From: JAAZNO01 sp964508025
GTDB lineage: Bacteria > Chloroflexota > Anaerolineae > B4-G1 > SLSP01
Length of the DNA: 40,448 nucleotides
Reading direction: 5' to 3'
Assembly: GCA_964508025.1 (NCBI GenBank)
Contig: CAZDSF010000034.1
Span: forward strand, 1-40,448
The position numbers were made by a program, and so were the translations under genes. The notes beneath the pieces are model-generated. The model did no database searches, was not told the DNA's origin, and saw nothing but the letters and a program-made list of their open reading frames with translations. Below are positions 32,425 to 40,338 of the stretch, in pieces; position 1 is the first letter of the stretch; each line of letters begins with the position of its first letter.

Positions 32425-33573
32425 TTATTCATGCCCGACAAACTCCTGCCGCGCAAACGTGTAAACAGGACGCTCCCGAAAATCAGAGGTCACAAAAGCA
32501 AAATAATCCTGATAATTTCGCAACGGAGCCGGCGTGCGGAAAACCCACATCACCAACGCCGGGCACCAGGGCCATTCCGACTGCGCCCAGTGGAAAGCCT
32601 CCAATGTATAAGAAACGCGCTGCGCCGGCTTAACTGCCCACGTCCAGCGCGGGTGATCGTTCCAGCCGCTTTCGGTCACGAAGATGGGTTTCTCCGCGTC
32701 GCCATAACGCACCATGATATCACGCAACAATTCCACACGGCGAAAATTCAGCAATTCTGGCGCCGGCGGCATCTCTGGAGGAAAAACCAACCCATAAGCA
32801 TGAGCCGCTAACGCATCGAAATACGCAGCGCCGCCGGCTTGATACATCTGTTCCAGGTACAACAAATCGTTGAGTCCGGCAGAGCTGCCTTCTGGCTCCA
32901 GGGTCGGCGCCAATGCGCCGGCGAGAACCTGCACTTGCGAATTGGCGTTGCGCACTGCCGGATAAACGGCAGCCAACAAGTCTACATAGCCTTCAGGATC
33001 CACAGGCCGGAAGCCCCACTCAAAGCTGAGATTCGGCTCATTCCAGACGATGATGTAGCGGACCGTATCCCCATAGCGCGCGGCAAAAGCCGCCGCAAAA
33101 GCCGCGAAATCCGCATAGGCAGCCGCATCGAGATACGTGAAGGTGGTCTCTTGCACTGCCGGGTCGGGACGCGCCCACGCCGGAGTCATGCCCAACCGGG
33201 CAACCACGGTAAGTCCCTGATTCGCAGCGTGCGCGATAATCATGTCGCTATGGCGCCAATCGTATCGGCCCGGCGCCGTTTCAATGTAAGCCCAGGGAAA
33301 GTATTCGACAATCCAGCTGGCGCCCATCTCGCGCGCCAGAATCAGGGTGCGTTGCACCTTCCAGGCTTCGACCTCGTCAATAAGCCGGGTATGAACCCCC
33401 ACCTTTGAATTCGTCGTCTGCACGCGCTGCGGCGGGCCTAATGCCACCAGCACACCCGGTGGGCGGATGATGAGCAGCGCCAATAGCAGCAATCCCGCGC
33501 TCTGCGCCAGCCCCGCCCATAACGAACGTGGGGCGCGGCGTAAAACCGGCGTCCACGCAGTTACGCGCGGCAC
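32425..33573 (-). CDS. Glycoside hydrolase of clan GH-A (cellulase/GH39-like TIM barrel)
   Basis: A probably membrane-anchored or secreted TIM-barrel protein of 382 aa. A hydrophobic helix (about 18-45) precedes the barrel. The acid/base is Glu179 in IIVWNEPNLSFEW, and the nucleophile is Glu301 in IFVTESGWNDH, the paired positions of clan A retaining enzymes. ASWIVEYFPWAYIETAPGRYDW and VVARLGMTPAW are typical early strands. The glycan target is unknown. The start is GTG with GGAG 7 nt upstream. It heads an operon with a solute-binding lipoprotein and glycerate kinase. Confidence 0.87.
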   Translation of the reverse strand: MPRVTAWTPVLRRAPRSLWAGLAQSAGLLLLALLIIRPPGVLVALGPPQRVQTTNSKVGVHTRLIDEVEAWKVQRTLILAREMGASWIVEYFPWAYIETAPGRYDWRHSDMIIAHAANQGLTVVARLGMTPAWARPDPAVQETTFTYLDAAAYADFAAFAAAFAARYGDTVRYIIVWNEPNLSFEWGFRPVDPEGYVDLLAAVYPAVRNANSQVQVLAGALAPTLEPEGSSAGLNDLLYLEQMYQAGGAAYFDALAAHAYGLVFPPEMPPAPELLNFRRVELLRDIMVRYGDAEKPIFVTESGWNDHPRWTWAVKPAQRVSYTLEAFHWAQSEWPWCPALVMWVFRTPAPLRNYQDYFAFVTSDFRERPVYTFARQEFVGHE

Positions 33574-33671
33574 GATAGCGCTCCATTTTTATAGTCAAAC
33601 AGCGGCAACATTCTCAAACCTTTCAGCCCCCGGATCTAGCATAAATCAACCGTTGCGCTTGATCTTTATGC

Positions 33672-33699
33672 ATTATACCGAATCAAACAGGAAAGCCAA
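33672..33699 (-). promoter_or_regulatory. Promoter of the glycosidase operon
   Basis: On the minus strand TTGGCT and a perfect TATAAT are 16 nt apart, starting transcription near 33665 with a leader of about 92 nt. It is back-to-back with the Nudix promoter in a 186-nt divergent spacer. Confidence 0.6.
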
Positions 33700-33724
33700 T
33701 ATCTTCCCCATTACTTTTATCCCA

Positions 33725-33753
33725 TTGCTTCCAGGTAAGGCACGGGTTACAAT
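33725..33753 (+). promoter_or_regulatory. Promoter of the Nudix gene, transcript start at its ATG
   Basis: TTGCTT and TACAAT are separated by 17 nt. The expected start, about 7 nt after the -10, is 33760, the A of the ATG. No Shine-Dalgarno is present, so a leaderless mRNA is predicted. Confidence 0.6.
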
Positions 33754-33759
33754 GATAAT

Positions 33760-34422
33760 ATGATTATGTGCACCTCTATGCGTGAAGATCATGCGCACTT
33801 TGTTGCGCGCCTCAAACTTGGAATGCAAATGCCATTACCGGGGAAACCGGCGCAGTTATTGATGGCGCCCAGACCACGCCGATTCGATCCCGAATCGGGC
33901 GTGACGCCACGCCCCGCCGCCGTTTTACTGCCGCTTTTTGCGCAAAATGAACAGATACACATAATTCTCATAAAACGCAAATTGGAGCTCCAACATCACG
34001 CGGGCGAGATCAGTTTTCCCGGGGGAATCACAGAACGCCAGGATGCAGATGCCATTCAAACGGCACTGCGAGAGGCGCATGAAGAAATCGGGCTTGCGCC
34101 AACAACAGTAGAAGTGCTGGGATTGTTGACGCCGCTGTACATTCAGCCCAGCCAAAACATGGTCCAACCCGTTGTAGGATGGCTCAAGCATCCCCCCCGA
34201 CTCACACCCAATCCCGCCGAAGTCGCCTTGATTTTGCAGCCGCCCTTGATGCTGTTCCTGCAAGCAGATACGCTACAATGGCAGACGCAACGGCGGAATG
34301 GACAAACGATCACCATTCCCGGCTATCAGGTCGGCTCGGAATACGTGTGGGGGGCCACAGCCATGATCCTCAGCGAACTGCTATCATTGCTCTGTGATTT
34401 AGAATACGAGTTCGCAGAATGA
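33760..34422 (+). CDS. Nudix hydrolase, CoA pyrophosphatase (NudL) type
   Basis: A cytosolic 220-aa hydrolase of the CoA-pyrophosphatase group, expected to cut CoA or acyl-CoA to 3',5'-ADP and phosphopantetheine. The UPF0035-type block (KRKLELQHHAGEISFPGG, 72-89) runs into a Nudix box ending REAHEEIGL (104-112), where the usual mid-box Glu is replaced by Asp. Start choice: the ATG at 33760 coincides with the predicted transcript start; ATGs at 33766 and 33778 would lose few residues. The stop overlaps the oxidase start (ATGA), indicating coupling. Confidence 0.88.
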   Translation: MIMCTSMREDHAHFVARLKLGMQMPLPGKPAQLLMAPRPRRFDPESGVTPRPAAVLLPLFAQNEQIHIILIKRKLELQHHAGEISFPGGITERQDADAIQTALREAHEEIGLAPTTVEVLGLLTPLYIQPSQNMVQPVVGWLKHPPRLTPNPAEVALILQPPLMLFLQADTLQWQTQRRNGQTITIPGYQVGSEYVWGATAMILSELLSLLCDLEYEFAE

Positions 34423-35936
34423 TCATTCATCATACCCAAGCACTGCCCATTGTACGCGACTTTGAAAGCTTCTGGGGGGCATTACGCCAACTGTTACCTT
34501 TGCCCCAAACACCCCCAACGCTGAGCGATCCCCCCTCCGTTGTACCAACGCCGCTGGAAGAGCCACTGCAGCTCTCGCTCCAGAAAATCATGGCGCCTGA
34601 CAGAGTCCATTGTGACAGCGAGTGGGTGAGACGCTACGCGGCAGATGATTCGTATGAGGGTTACCTCTTGCAACAAAACCCTCCACAGTACCCCGCAGCA
34701 GTGGTTATGCCCAACAACGAGCAGGAACTCGCGCAGCTCATCGCCTGGACCGCCGAACGCGAGTTCCGCTTGCTGCCATGGGGAGGCGGAAAAAGCCCTT
34801 ACCATGGCAAACAATCCAGCGGGACGCCCTTCATCGTGGTGGACTTGCAGTACCTCAAGCGCGTCCTGGAAATTGACCCACAACGACGGTTGATACGCGC
34901 ACAAAGCGGTATAACCTGGGTTGCGTTGGAGGAAGCATTGAATCCGCAAAAGCTGACCACCGGACAATGCTTCTCTAGAGGCCTCGCCACCCTGGGTGGA
35001 AGTATCGCCAGACAGAGCGTCAACATCAAATCCCTGCGCTACGGCTCACTAGCGGAGAATGTGCAAGCGATCCGCGCCTTGTGTCCCAGCGGGCCAATTC
35101 GGCTACACACCGCCCGTCCAGGCGCCGCCGATGAACGCGCGCTGATGTTAGGCGCACATGGCGGCTGGGGCATCATCAGCGACGTGACGCTACGGCTGTA
35201 TTCCAGCCCTCAAGAACGCCTCACGCTAATGACCGGTGTGCCTTCCTGGAATGAAGCTTTGGCAGCAGTCAAAGCCATACTCAGTGCAGAGCTCAGACCG
35301 GCTGCAATCCGTATCACTACCGCCCGCGAACTCTCGCTCTTTGGCAGTGAATCCAGCTCCGGGTTACGGCAATTGCTCCGTGCGTTCCGTGGCGGCGCCC
35401 CGGCAGAGATCCAGATCCTCCTGGACTTAGAAGGCACGCGCGAAGGCATCACAACAACGCGTCGCCACATAGAAGAGCTCTTGTACGAAAAGCGTTGCCA
35501 AATCACAGGCAACGGGTATGAAGCGCAGCAACGCAAAACAGAATATCGGCAACGCCAATTTCTACTCCGGCAGTTGTGGGAACGGCGCATTTTGGCGCAC
35601 ACCCTCACCGCCGCAGTGCCCTGGGATATCGCAGCCGCTTTCTTGCGCGATTGGGAAGAAGCGTTACGCAGCATTCTGCTCACTACTGGCGGGCAGCCAG
35701 GACAAACCCTCAGCACATTGTGGGCGACGCCAGACTATGCGCTCCTACACACGCTGCTGCTGGGACACCAGGCTGAGGCCCCAGCAGCACGCATGGCGCA
35801 ACTCCAGGACATCCAGGCTGTGGCGCTCGCGGCAAAACAACGTTGGCAGATCGAAGAGCCGGCCTCAGCATTGGTCCAACAAGCGCAGCACGCTGCGGGA
35901 GAGCAGCTCGACCCCGAAGGCATTATGATGCGCTGA
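34419..35936 (+). CDS. FAD-linked oxidase (PCMH/FAD_binding_4 family)
   Basis: A flavoprotein of 505 aa. The PCMH-type FAD domain covers about 95-270: YPAAVVMPNNEQELAQLIAW, LLPWGGGKSPYHG, VLEIDPQRRLIRAQSGITW, ATLGGSIARQSVNIKSLRYGSL and HGGWGIISDVTLRLY. The C-terminal half resembles GlcD/alkylglycerone-phosphate-synthase-like oxidases but shows no Fe-S or clear catalytic motif, so the substrate (hydroxy acid or ether-lipid precursor) is open. Its ATG overlaps the Nudix stop by 4 nt. The stop abuts a terminator that serves the convergent rimO operon. Confidence 0.82.
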   Translation: MIIHHTQALPIVRDFESFWGALRQLLPLPQTPPTLSDPPSVVPTPLEEPLQLSLQKIMAPDRVHCDSEWVRRYAADDSYEGYLLQQNPPQYPAAVVMPNNEQELAQLIAWTAEREFRLLPWGGGKSPYHGKQSSGTPFIVVDLQYLKRVLEIDPQRRLIRAQSGITWVALEEALNPQKLTTGQCFSRGLATLGGSIARQSVNIKSLRYGSLAENVQAIRALCPSGPIRLHTARPGAADERALMLGAHGGWGIISDVTLRLYSSPQERLTLMTGVPSWNEALAAVKAILSAELRPAAIRITTARELSLFGSESSSGLRQLLRAFRGGAPAEIQILLDLEGTREGITTTRRHIEELLYEKRCQITGNGYEAQQRKTEYRQRQFLLRQLWERRILAHTLTAAVPWDIAAAFLRDWEEALRSILLTTGGQPGQTLSTLWATPDYALLHTLLLGHQAEAPAARMAQLQDIQAVALAAKQRWQIEEPASALVQQAQHAAGEQLDPEGIMMR

Positions 35937-35970
35937 AAAACCGCGCCTGGGTGGTATTCCCCAGGCGCGG
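35936..35970 (-). terminator. Terminator of the rplI-rodZ-rimO operon
   Basis: CCGCGCCTGGG (35941-35951) pairs perfectly with CCCAGGCGCGG (35960-35970) across an 8-nt loop. On the minus strand it is followed by TTTTTC, which overlaps the end of the convergent oxidase gene. It lies 27 nt after the rimO stop. The plus direction has no T-tract. Confidence 0.88.
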
Positions 35971-35997
35971 CAGCAACTTTGACTTCAGAAAGCGACC

Positions 35998-37371
35998 TCA
36001 CGCTTGAGGCGCGACAAACTCCCCCATCAAGTCATAGACCAGGGCATCCGTGATTTTCACCCATGCCATACGATCCACTTCTGATACTTCCTGTTCAATG
36101 AGCACCAAGCCGTCAATCTCCGGCGCATCGCGATAACTACGTCCTACCGTGAGCTTATCGCCCACCCCTTCGAGCAATACAGGCAACGTGCGCCCGATCA
36201 ACGCCCGATTGCGCTCCAACGAGATCGCCTGCTGCGCGACCATCAGCATCTCCAAACGCGCCTCCTTAACCGCTTCCGGCACATCATCCTCGAAACGCTC
36301 CGCCGGCGTGCCCTCTTCGTGCGAGTAGGTGAATGCGCCGAGCCGGTCAAACCGCTGCTCATGGACAAAATCCATCAGGTGCTCAAACTCCGCATCTGTC
36401 TCACCGGGGAACCCTACAATGAACGTGGTGCGCACACAGAGATCGGGCAAGCGCTCGCGCAGCCGCGCCAACGTGCGCCGGACATCCTCCATATCCGCCG
36501 GACGGTTCATGCGGCGCAATACCGCGGGATCTGCGTGTTGCAATGGCAAATCCACATAAGGCAGAATCTGCGGATGCGCCGCCATCAAATCCATGAGTCG
36601 GGGAGTAATCTGCCCCGGAAACATATACAACACCCGCAACCACGATGACGCGGGGACCTCATCCACCAACCGCTCCAATAATTGCGCCAGGCCATCTGAA
36701 AGCCCCAACTCACGCCCATAAGCGGTGCTGTCTTGCGCGATCAGATTGAACTCCAACACCTGTTCATCCCGCAGCTGCCGCACATCCGCTACGATGGCTT
36801 CGATAGAACGGCTGACCATATCGCCTTTGATGAGAGGAATGGCGCAAAAGGCGCAGCGACGGCTACAGCCATCGGCGATCTTCAGAAAAGCACTTCGTCC
36901 TGATACCGCATAGCCCGGCATCCCTGCCGCCTCCGGCAACGTCATCGCATGGGATTCGGTCAGAACCAGTCGCCGCCGTTGCATCTCCAATTGCTCCAAC
37001 AACTGCGGCAACGCATTCCATGACCGTGTGCCAATCACACCATCCAGCTCAGGAATCCAGGCCATCAGCCGCTCGGGATCTCGCTGCGCCCAGCAACCCG
37101 CCGCGACAAGACGCTGCTCAGGGCGCAAGGCGGCGGCAAAAGCTTGCAGCGTCTCAAGGGATTCGCTGCGCGCGGCAGCAATAAACCCACACGTGTTGAC
37201 AATGATGACATCCGCCAGTTCCGGACGCTCCACAAAGCGATAACCGGCGCGCTGCAAGAGCACCGTCATACCGGTCGCGTCCACCGTATTCTTGGGGCAG
37301 CCTAACGATGTGAGATGAAACCGGGGGCCAAAGCGAGCCTTACTAACCGGGCGAGGGTGTTTAGATCTCAT
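35998..37371 (-). CDS. rimO: Ribosomal protein S12 methylthiotransferase RimO
   Basis: A radical-SAM enzyme of 457 aa that methylthiolates the conserved Asp of ribosomal protein S12. The UPF0004 domain has SLGCPKNTVD with Cys25, Cys61 (NTCGFI) and Cys93. The radical-SAM cluster is Cys169-x3-Cys173-x2-Cys176 (DGCSRRCAFC), and a TRAM-like domain closes the protein. The LGCPKNxVD and CGFI motifs favour RimO over MiaB. Its ATG overlaps the RodZ-like stop by 4 nt. The protein it modifies is ribosomal, and a ribosomal gene (rplI) lies two genes upstream in the same operon. Confidence 0.94.
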   Translation of the reverse strand: MRSKHPRPVSKARFGPRFHLTSLGCPKNTVDATGMTVLLQRAGYRFVERPELADVIIVNTCGFIAAARSESLETLQAFAAALRPEQRLVAAGCWAQRDPERLMAWIPELDGVIGTRSWNALPQLLEQLEMQRRRLVLTESHAMTLPEAAGMPGYAVSGRSAFLKIADGCSRRCAFCAIPLIKGDMVSRSIEAIVADVRQLRDEQVLEFNLIAQDSTAYGRELGLSDGLAQLLERLVDEVPASSWLRVLYMFPGQITPRLMDLMAAHPQILPYVDLPLQHADPAVLRRMNRPADMEDVRRTLARLRERLPDLCVRTTFIVGFPGETDAEFEHLMDFVHEQRFDRLGAFTYSHEEGTPAERFEDDVPEAVKEARLEMLMVAQQAISLERNRALIGRTLPVLLEGVGDKLTVGRSYRDAPEIDGLVLIEQEVSEVDRMAWVKITDALVYDLMGEFVAPQA

Positions 37372-38195
37372 GGCAGCTGTAGCGCAATTTCGCCCTGAGG
37401 CGTCCAGGCGCGACGCACAATCTGCCCATCGCCGCCCAAAGTCCCCCAGGCGATACCATTAACCACAAGGTCGAAGGCGCCGCCGTTGCCGGTCTCTACC
37501 TGCACCTGCACCGAAGCTGTTGCTTGCAAAGGTTGGCCGGGCGCGGCAATTCCCTGGAAGATAACCGCCTCATCAGCCACCAAACGCACCCACACATGTT
37601 GCGTGGGGTCCAGGCGCAGCGTCACCGTCCCATCAGGCGAGGGGATGAATTCACCACTATTGAGAACTTGCTGGGTTGGGGTAGGCTGAGGCGCTGGCAC
37701 GGACTGCGCCGGGGTGGTTACCGGTGCAACATCCGGCGGAGCAGATTCCATGAGTTGCAGAAAGACAAAAGCGCCGATAGTGATGAGCAAGAACACGAAC
37801 ATGGCGCCCAACAAAACCGGCAGAAGTGCACGCGGCGCCGTATTGACAGGGTGTGCTTCCTCTTCCTCTGTGGGCGGCGAGGGGAATACCGAGGGTCGGG
37901 CGACATCGGGATTGCGCCGCTCCTCAGGTATGGGGCGCGGACGCGGCTGCATGGGACGGCCCTCGACCTCGGCCTCATAACGCGCTAACGCCTCATCCAC
38001 AGGTACGCCGAGAAAACGGGCATAGTTGCGCAAGAAACCGCGCGCCTGGATGGCTCCAGGCAACGCGGAATAATCACCCACCTCTAACGCCTGCAGATAA
38101 CGCCGCCGAATGCGCAGCTGTTTTTCGACATCTTCCAGGCTCAACTGGCGTGTTTCACGGGCGCGGCGAAGCCACAGCCCCAAACCTTCGGTCAT
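37368..38195 (-). CDS. RodZ-like HTH/DUF4115 membrane protein
   Basis: A single-pass protein of 275 aa. A cytoplasmic RodZ-type HTH (about 3-72; LRRARETRQLSLEDVEKQLRIRRRYLQALE) leads through a Pro/Arg linker to one membrane helix (about 123-149). A Pro/Thr-rich stretch and a DUF4115 beta domain outside (about 182-275) follow. RodZ links MreB to the cell wall and shape control in rod-shaped bacteria; whether this organism has MreB is not visible here. The start overlaps the rplI stop (ATGA) and its own stop overlaps rimO, so all three are translationally coupled. Confidence 0.88.
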   Translation of the reverse strand: MTEGLGLWLRRARETRQLSLEDVEKQLRIRRRYLQALEVGDYSALPGAIQARGFLRNYARFLGVPVDEALARYEAEVEGRPMQPRPRPIPEERRNPDVARPSVFPSPPTEEEEAHPVNTAPRALLPVLLGAMFVFLLITIGAFVFLQLMESAPPDVAPVTTPAQSVPAPQPTPTQQVLNSGEFIPSPDGTVTLRLDPTQHVWVRLVADEAVIFQGIAAPGQPLQATASVQVQVETGNGGAFDLVVNGIAWGTLGGDGQIVRRAWTPQGEIALQLP

Positions 38196-38644
38196 TGATC
38201 CTCCGCTTCTACTACCAGCCGCGCCTGTCCGCTGACATTACCCGGCAACTTGAGTTCAACCAGGTGCACCCCCAGCTGCCGGATGGGATGTTCAAGCGCG
38301 ATCATACGCTTATCGAAGGACCCGCCCAGCGCTTTGGCAATCGCATCGGCGATATCCTTGGCAGTAATGGAGCCGTACATACGCCCCGTTTCGCCAGCCT
38401 TAACCTTGAAGACCAATGGCTTTTCCTTGAGCCGCGCAGCCAGCGCTTCTGAACGGCTGCGTTGCTGCATCGCCACCGTTTCCGCATTCTGTTGCGCGCG
38501 CTGCACCTGCTCCAGTGATTCTTTGGTAGCCAGAATCGCTAAACCACGCGGAATCAAAAAATTGCGGGCGTAGCCCTCGGAAACGGTCTTGACCTCATTG
38601 GCTTTCCCCAGCCCCTTGACGTCGCGCTTCAACACGACCTGCAT
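38192..38644 (-). CDS. rplI: 50S ribosomal protein bL9
   Basis: A ribosomal large-subunit protein of 150 aa that binds 23S rRNA near the L1 stalk. The N-terminal domain MQVVLKRDVKGLGKANEVKTV and GYARNFLIPRGLAI is diagnostic. A long central helix (about 42-75) connects to the C-terminal domain with GSITAKDIADAI. AGGAGG precedes the ATG by 7 nt. It is first in an overlapping operon with a RodZ-like protein and rimO, unlike the common rpsF-ssb-rpsR-rplI order. A perfect parS lies 42 nt upstream. Confidence 0.95.
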   Translation of the reverse strand: MQVVLKRDVKGLGKANEVKTVSEGYARNFLIPRGLAILATKESLEQVQRAQQNAETVAMQQRSRSEALAARLKEKPLVFKVKAGETGRMYGSITAKDIADAIAKALGGSFDKRMIALEHPIRQLGVHLVELKLPGNVSGQARLVVEAEDQ

Positions 38645-38686
38645 TTGACGCCTCCTATGGATCTCACACCCTGTAACAGACGTGAG

Positions 38687-38702
38687 TGTTTCACGTGAAA
38701 CA
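38687..38702. other. parS centromere-like site (ParB binding)
   Basis: TGTTTCACGTGAAACA is a 16-bp palindrome identical to the classical bacterial parS consensus bound by ParB/Spo0J. It sits in the 77-nt spacer between the TPR gene end and the rplI start. parS sites normally cluster near the replication origin. Next to it is a small inverted repeat (CTCAC ... GTGAG, about 38663-38686). No parA or parB gene is in the window. Confidence 0.93.
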
Positions 38703-38721
38703 TAGCTCGAATTTCAACCAG

Positions 38722-39069
38722 CTAACGCACACCAAAAACGCGCATCTGCAGCGCCAATAAAGTGCGAGTAAACTTCTGCATGGGCGTGGGATTCTCCAAC
38801 ATCTGGATACCGGCCTGGTAAGCCGCAAGCCCCGCCTCTCTTTGCCCATTCTTGAACAACGCTTGCCCCAACGCCAACAAGGTTTCTCCCTGCCGTTGGG
38901 CGTCATTCAATTCAGCGAAAATCGCAATAGCGGTCTGCCACGATTGAATGGCTTCATCCTTGCGGTTCAAAGAAGCATAGATGCTAGCGAGATTCCCTAA
39001 AACTTGCGCCTCACGCGATTTATCCCCCAGACGCACAAAAACGCGCTGCGCTTCTTCCAAAGAGGCCAT
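38722..39069 (-). CDS. TPR-repeat protein, downstream part of an interrupted gene
   Basis: 115 aa with about two and a half TPR motifs (REAQVLGNLASIYASLNRKDEAIQSWQTAI and RQGETLLALGQALFKNGQREAGLAAYQAGI). It lies in the same frame as the 39073-39255 segment and is separated from it by a TAG codon and one GCG codon. Read through as Glu or Gln, the joint would be SRWExAMASLEEA, a perfect TPR helix, so the two look like one gene of about 178 aa broken by a nonsense mutation. Re-initiation at the ATG 3 nt after the stop is also possible. The C-terminus (FTRTLLALQMRVFGVR) is basic and hydrophobic. Confidence 0.7.
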   Translation of the reverse strand: MASLEEAQRVFVRLGDKSREAQVLGNLASIYASLNRKDEAIQSWQTAIAIFAELNDAQRQGETLLALGQALFKNGQREAGLAAYQAGIQMLENPTPMQKFTRTLLALQMRVFGVR

Positions 39070-39072
39070 CGC

Positions 39073-39255
39073 CTATTCCCAGCGACTCTGCTTGCGGCGA
39101 ATAATGGCAATTTTGTTGAGCATCTCGCCCGCCTCAACTTCTCGTCCGGCTTCAGCAAAATGCTCCAACGCCTCACTGAAGCGTTGCACCGCTTCGTCGT
39201 AAAGTCCCTCTTGGAACAGTCGCAGCCCTTCTTTTTGCAGTTCGTCAGCGGTCAT
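39073..39255 (-). CDS. TPR-repeat protein, upstream part ending at an amber codon
   Basis: About 60 aa holding one TPR (LQKEGLRLFQEGLYDEAVQRFSEALEHFAEAG) and the start of a second (EAGEMLNKIAIIRRKQSRWE) before TAG at 39075-39073. The ATG at 39255 is preferred because AAGGA lies 8 nt upstream; a GTG two codons earlier would be too close to it. It follows the tandem-HTH gene by 11 nt, so they share a transcript. On its own it is too short for a functional TPR scaffold. Confidence 0.65.
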   Translation of the reverse strand: MTADELQKEGLRLFQEGLYDEAVQRFSEALEHFAEAGREVEAGEMLNKIAIIRRKQSRWE

Positions 39256-39266
39256 AGTCACCGTCC

Positions 39267-39941
39267 TTAAAAAGTGATCTCCAGCAAAGCCTCAGCGATT
39301 TGACGCAAAGAGCCAGCCGGCATCTGCGCCAGCTTCATCGCCAGTTCCAGATAACTCAAGTTGATCGGGCGCGCCACAAACTCGCGCACCGGATCGGGCA
39401 ATTCCGAAAACCGCTCAAAATCGGCTTGGAGAATATGCCAACGCCCCACATAACTCTCACGATCCAAAAAGAAATCTAATGGCACCGCCAATGCCCGCGC
39501 TACCAATTCGAGCTCAGCCAGTGGAATCGCTTGCTCACCAAACTCATAAGCCGTCAGCTGCTCGACCGGAAGTTCCAACAACGCTGCCAGATCCTCGACG
39601 CTGCGACCGGCTTCGATTCGCGCCTGGCGCATTCGAATACCGATGATACGATGACGTAAGGGCAAGTAATACTCCGCACGGGGCAGCTGTAATCGTGGAT
39701 TGGTAATCGCGGTGCGATCCTGACGCAGAGCGTGCACAGGAATCCCCAGAAAACGCCCCAGCAATTCCATTTCGGGAAGCGAAATCGCTCCGTCGCCGGT
39801 TTCATACGCCGTCAGCTGCTCCGGCGAAAGCGCCAACACTTCGGCGCATTCCTCTTCTGTCATTCGCGCCTGCTCACGCGCATTGCGAATCAACACACCG
39901 ACAATGCGATTTCGCAGCTCCACGACTTGCTGGTTAGGCAT
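39267..39941 (-). CDS. Tandem XRE-type helix-turn-helix regulator
   Basis: A 224-aa DNA-binding protein with two Cro/CI-like HTH domains, about 9-72 (IRNAREQARMTEEECAEVLALSPEQLTAYETG) and about 96-158 (MRQARIEAGRSVEDLAALLELPVEQLTAYEFGE). The second looks like a duplication of the first. A C-terminal helical region (about 165-224) may dimerise. It is cytoplasmic, with no sensory domain. The ATG at 39941 has a GGGGG-type ribosome site. It heads an operon with the interrupted TPR gene, with a good promoter about 110-140 nt upstream. Its target is unknown; the candidate origin region lies beside it. Confidence 0.85.
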   Translation of the reverse strand: MPNQQVVELRNRIVGVLIRNAREQARMTEEECAEVLALSPEQLTAYETGDGAISLPEMELLGRFLGIPVHALRQDRTAITNPRLQLPRAEYYLPLRHRIIGIRMRQARIEAGRSVEDLAALLELPVEQLTAYEFGEQAIPLAELELVARALAVPLDFFLDRESYVGRWHILQADFERFSELPDPVREFVARPINLSYLELAMKLAQMPAGSLRQIAEALLEITF

Positions 39942-40051
39942 ATTTGCACCCCCGTTACGAATAACAATTATTGATCTAGGATTCTATTAAGGAAAAACCG
40001 GCGCGAAAAGAGCCCAATCATACCGGGTAAAACCTCTTACAATTCATTTCC

Positions 40052-40079
40052 ATTATAGCATAACCCATTTCGTGAGCAA
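40052..40079 (-). promoter_or_regulatory. Promoter of the tandem-HTH/TPR operon
   Basis: On the minus strand TTGCTC and a perfect TATAAT are 16 nt apart, with TGC forming an extended -10 (TGCTATAAT). Transcription would begin near 40045, leaving a leader of about 104 nt before the ATG at 39941. Confidence 0.65.
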
Positions 40080-40193
40080 TCAAAGCCGCACGACCGCGAT
40101 TTGAAATTTTCGCCAAGCGCAAGGTCAGGCATCATCATACACGTCATGCACAACATCAGCCCCAATCAACAACCTGCGGAAAACTCCTGCGGC

Positions 40194-40338
40194 TTATCCA
40201 CATGCGCCCACAAGACAATAAATAGGAGCTGGCGCCAGCGTAGCCCCTAGATCTGGGGCAACAACGGGACAGCAAACACAGAATCAAGTCATCGCCGTCA
40301 ACGGCGCCTGTGGAAAACTAGGCTATTTTGGTGGATAA
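40194..40338. promoter_or_regulatory. Cluster of DnaA-box-like sequences
   Basis: TTATCCACA at 40194-40202 is a perfect DnaA box. On the opposite strand TTTTCCACA (plus-strand TGTGGAAAA, 40309-40317) and TTATCCACC (plus-strand GGTGGATAA, 40330-40338) each differ by one base. The three lie within 145 bp of gene-free DNA. Confidence 0.6.

Noticed and set aside
38150..38162. Second parS-like sequence (TGTTTCACG followed by GGC)
   Set aside because: Only the left half matches; the palindrome is broken, so it is probably chance inside the RodZ-like coding region.
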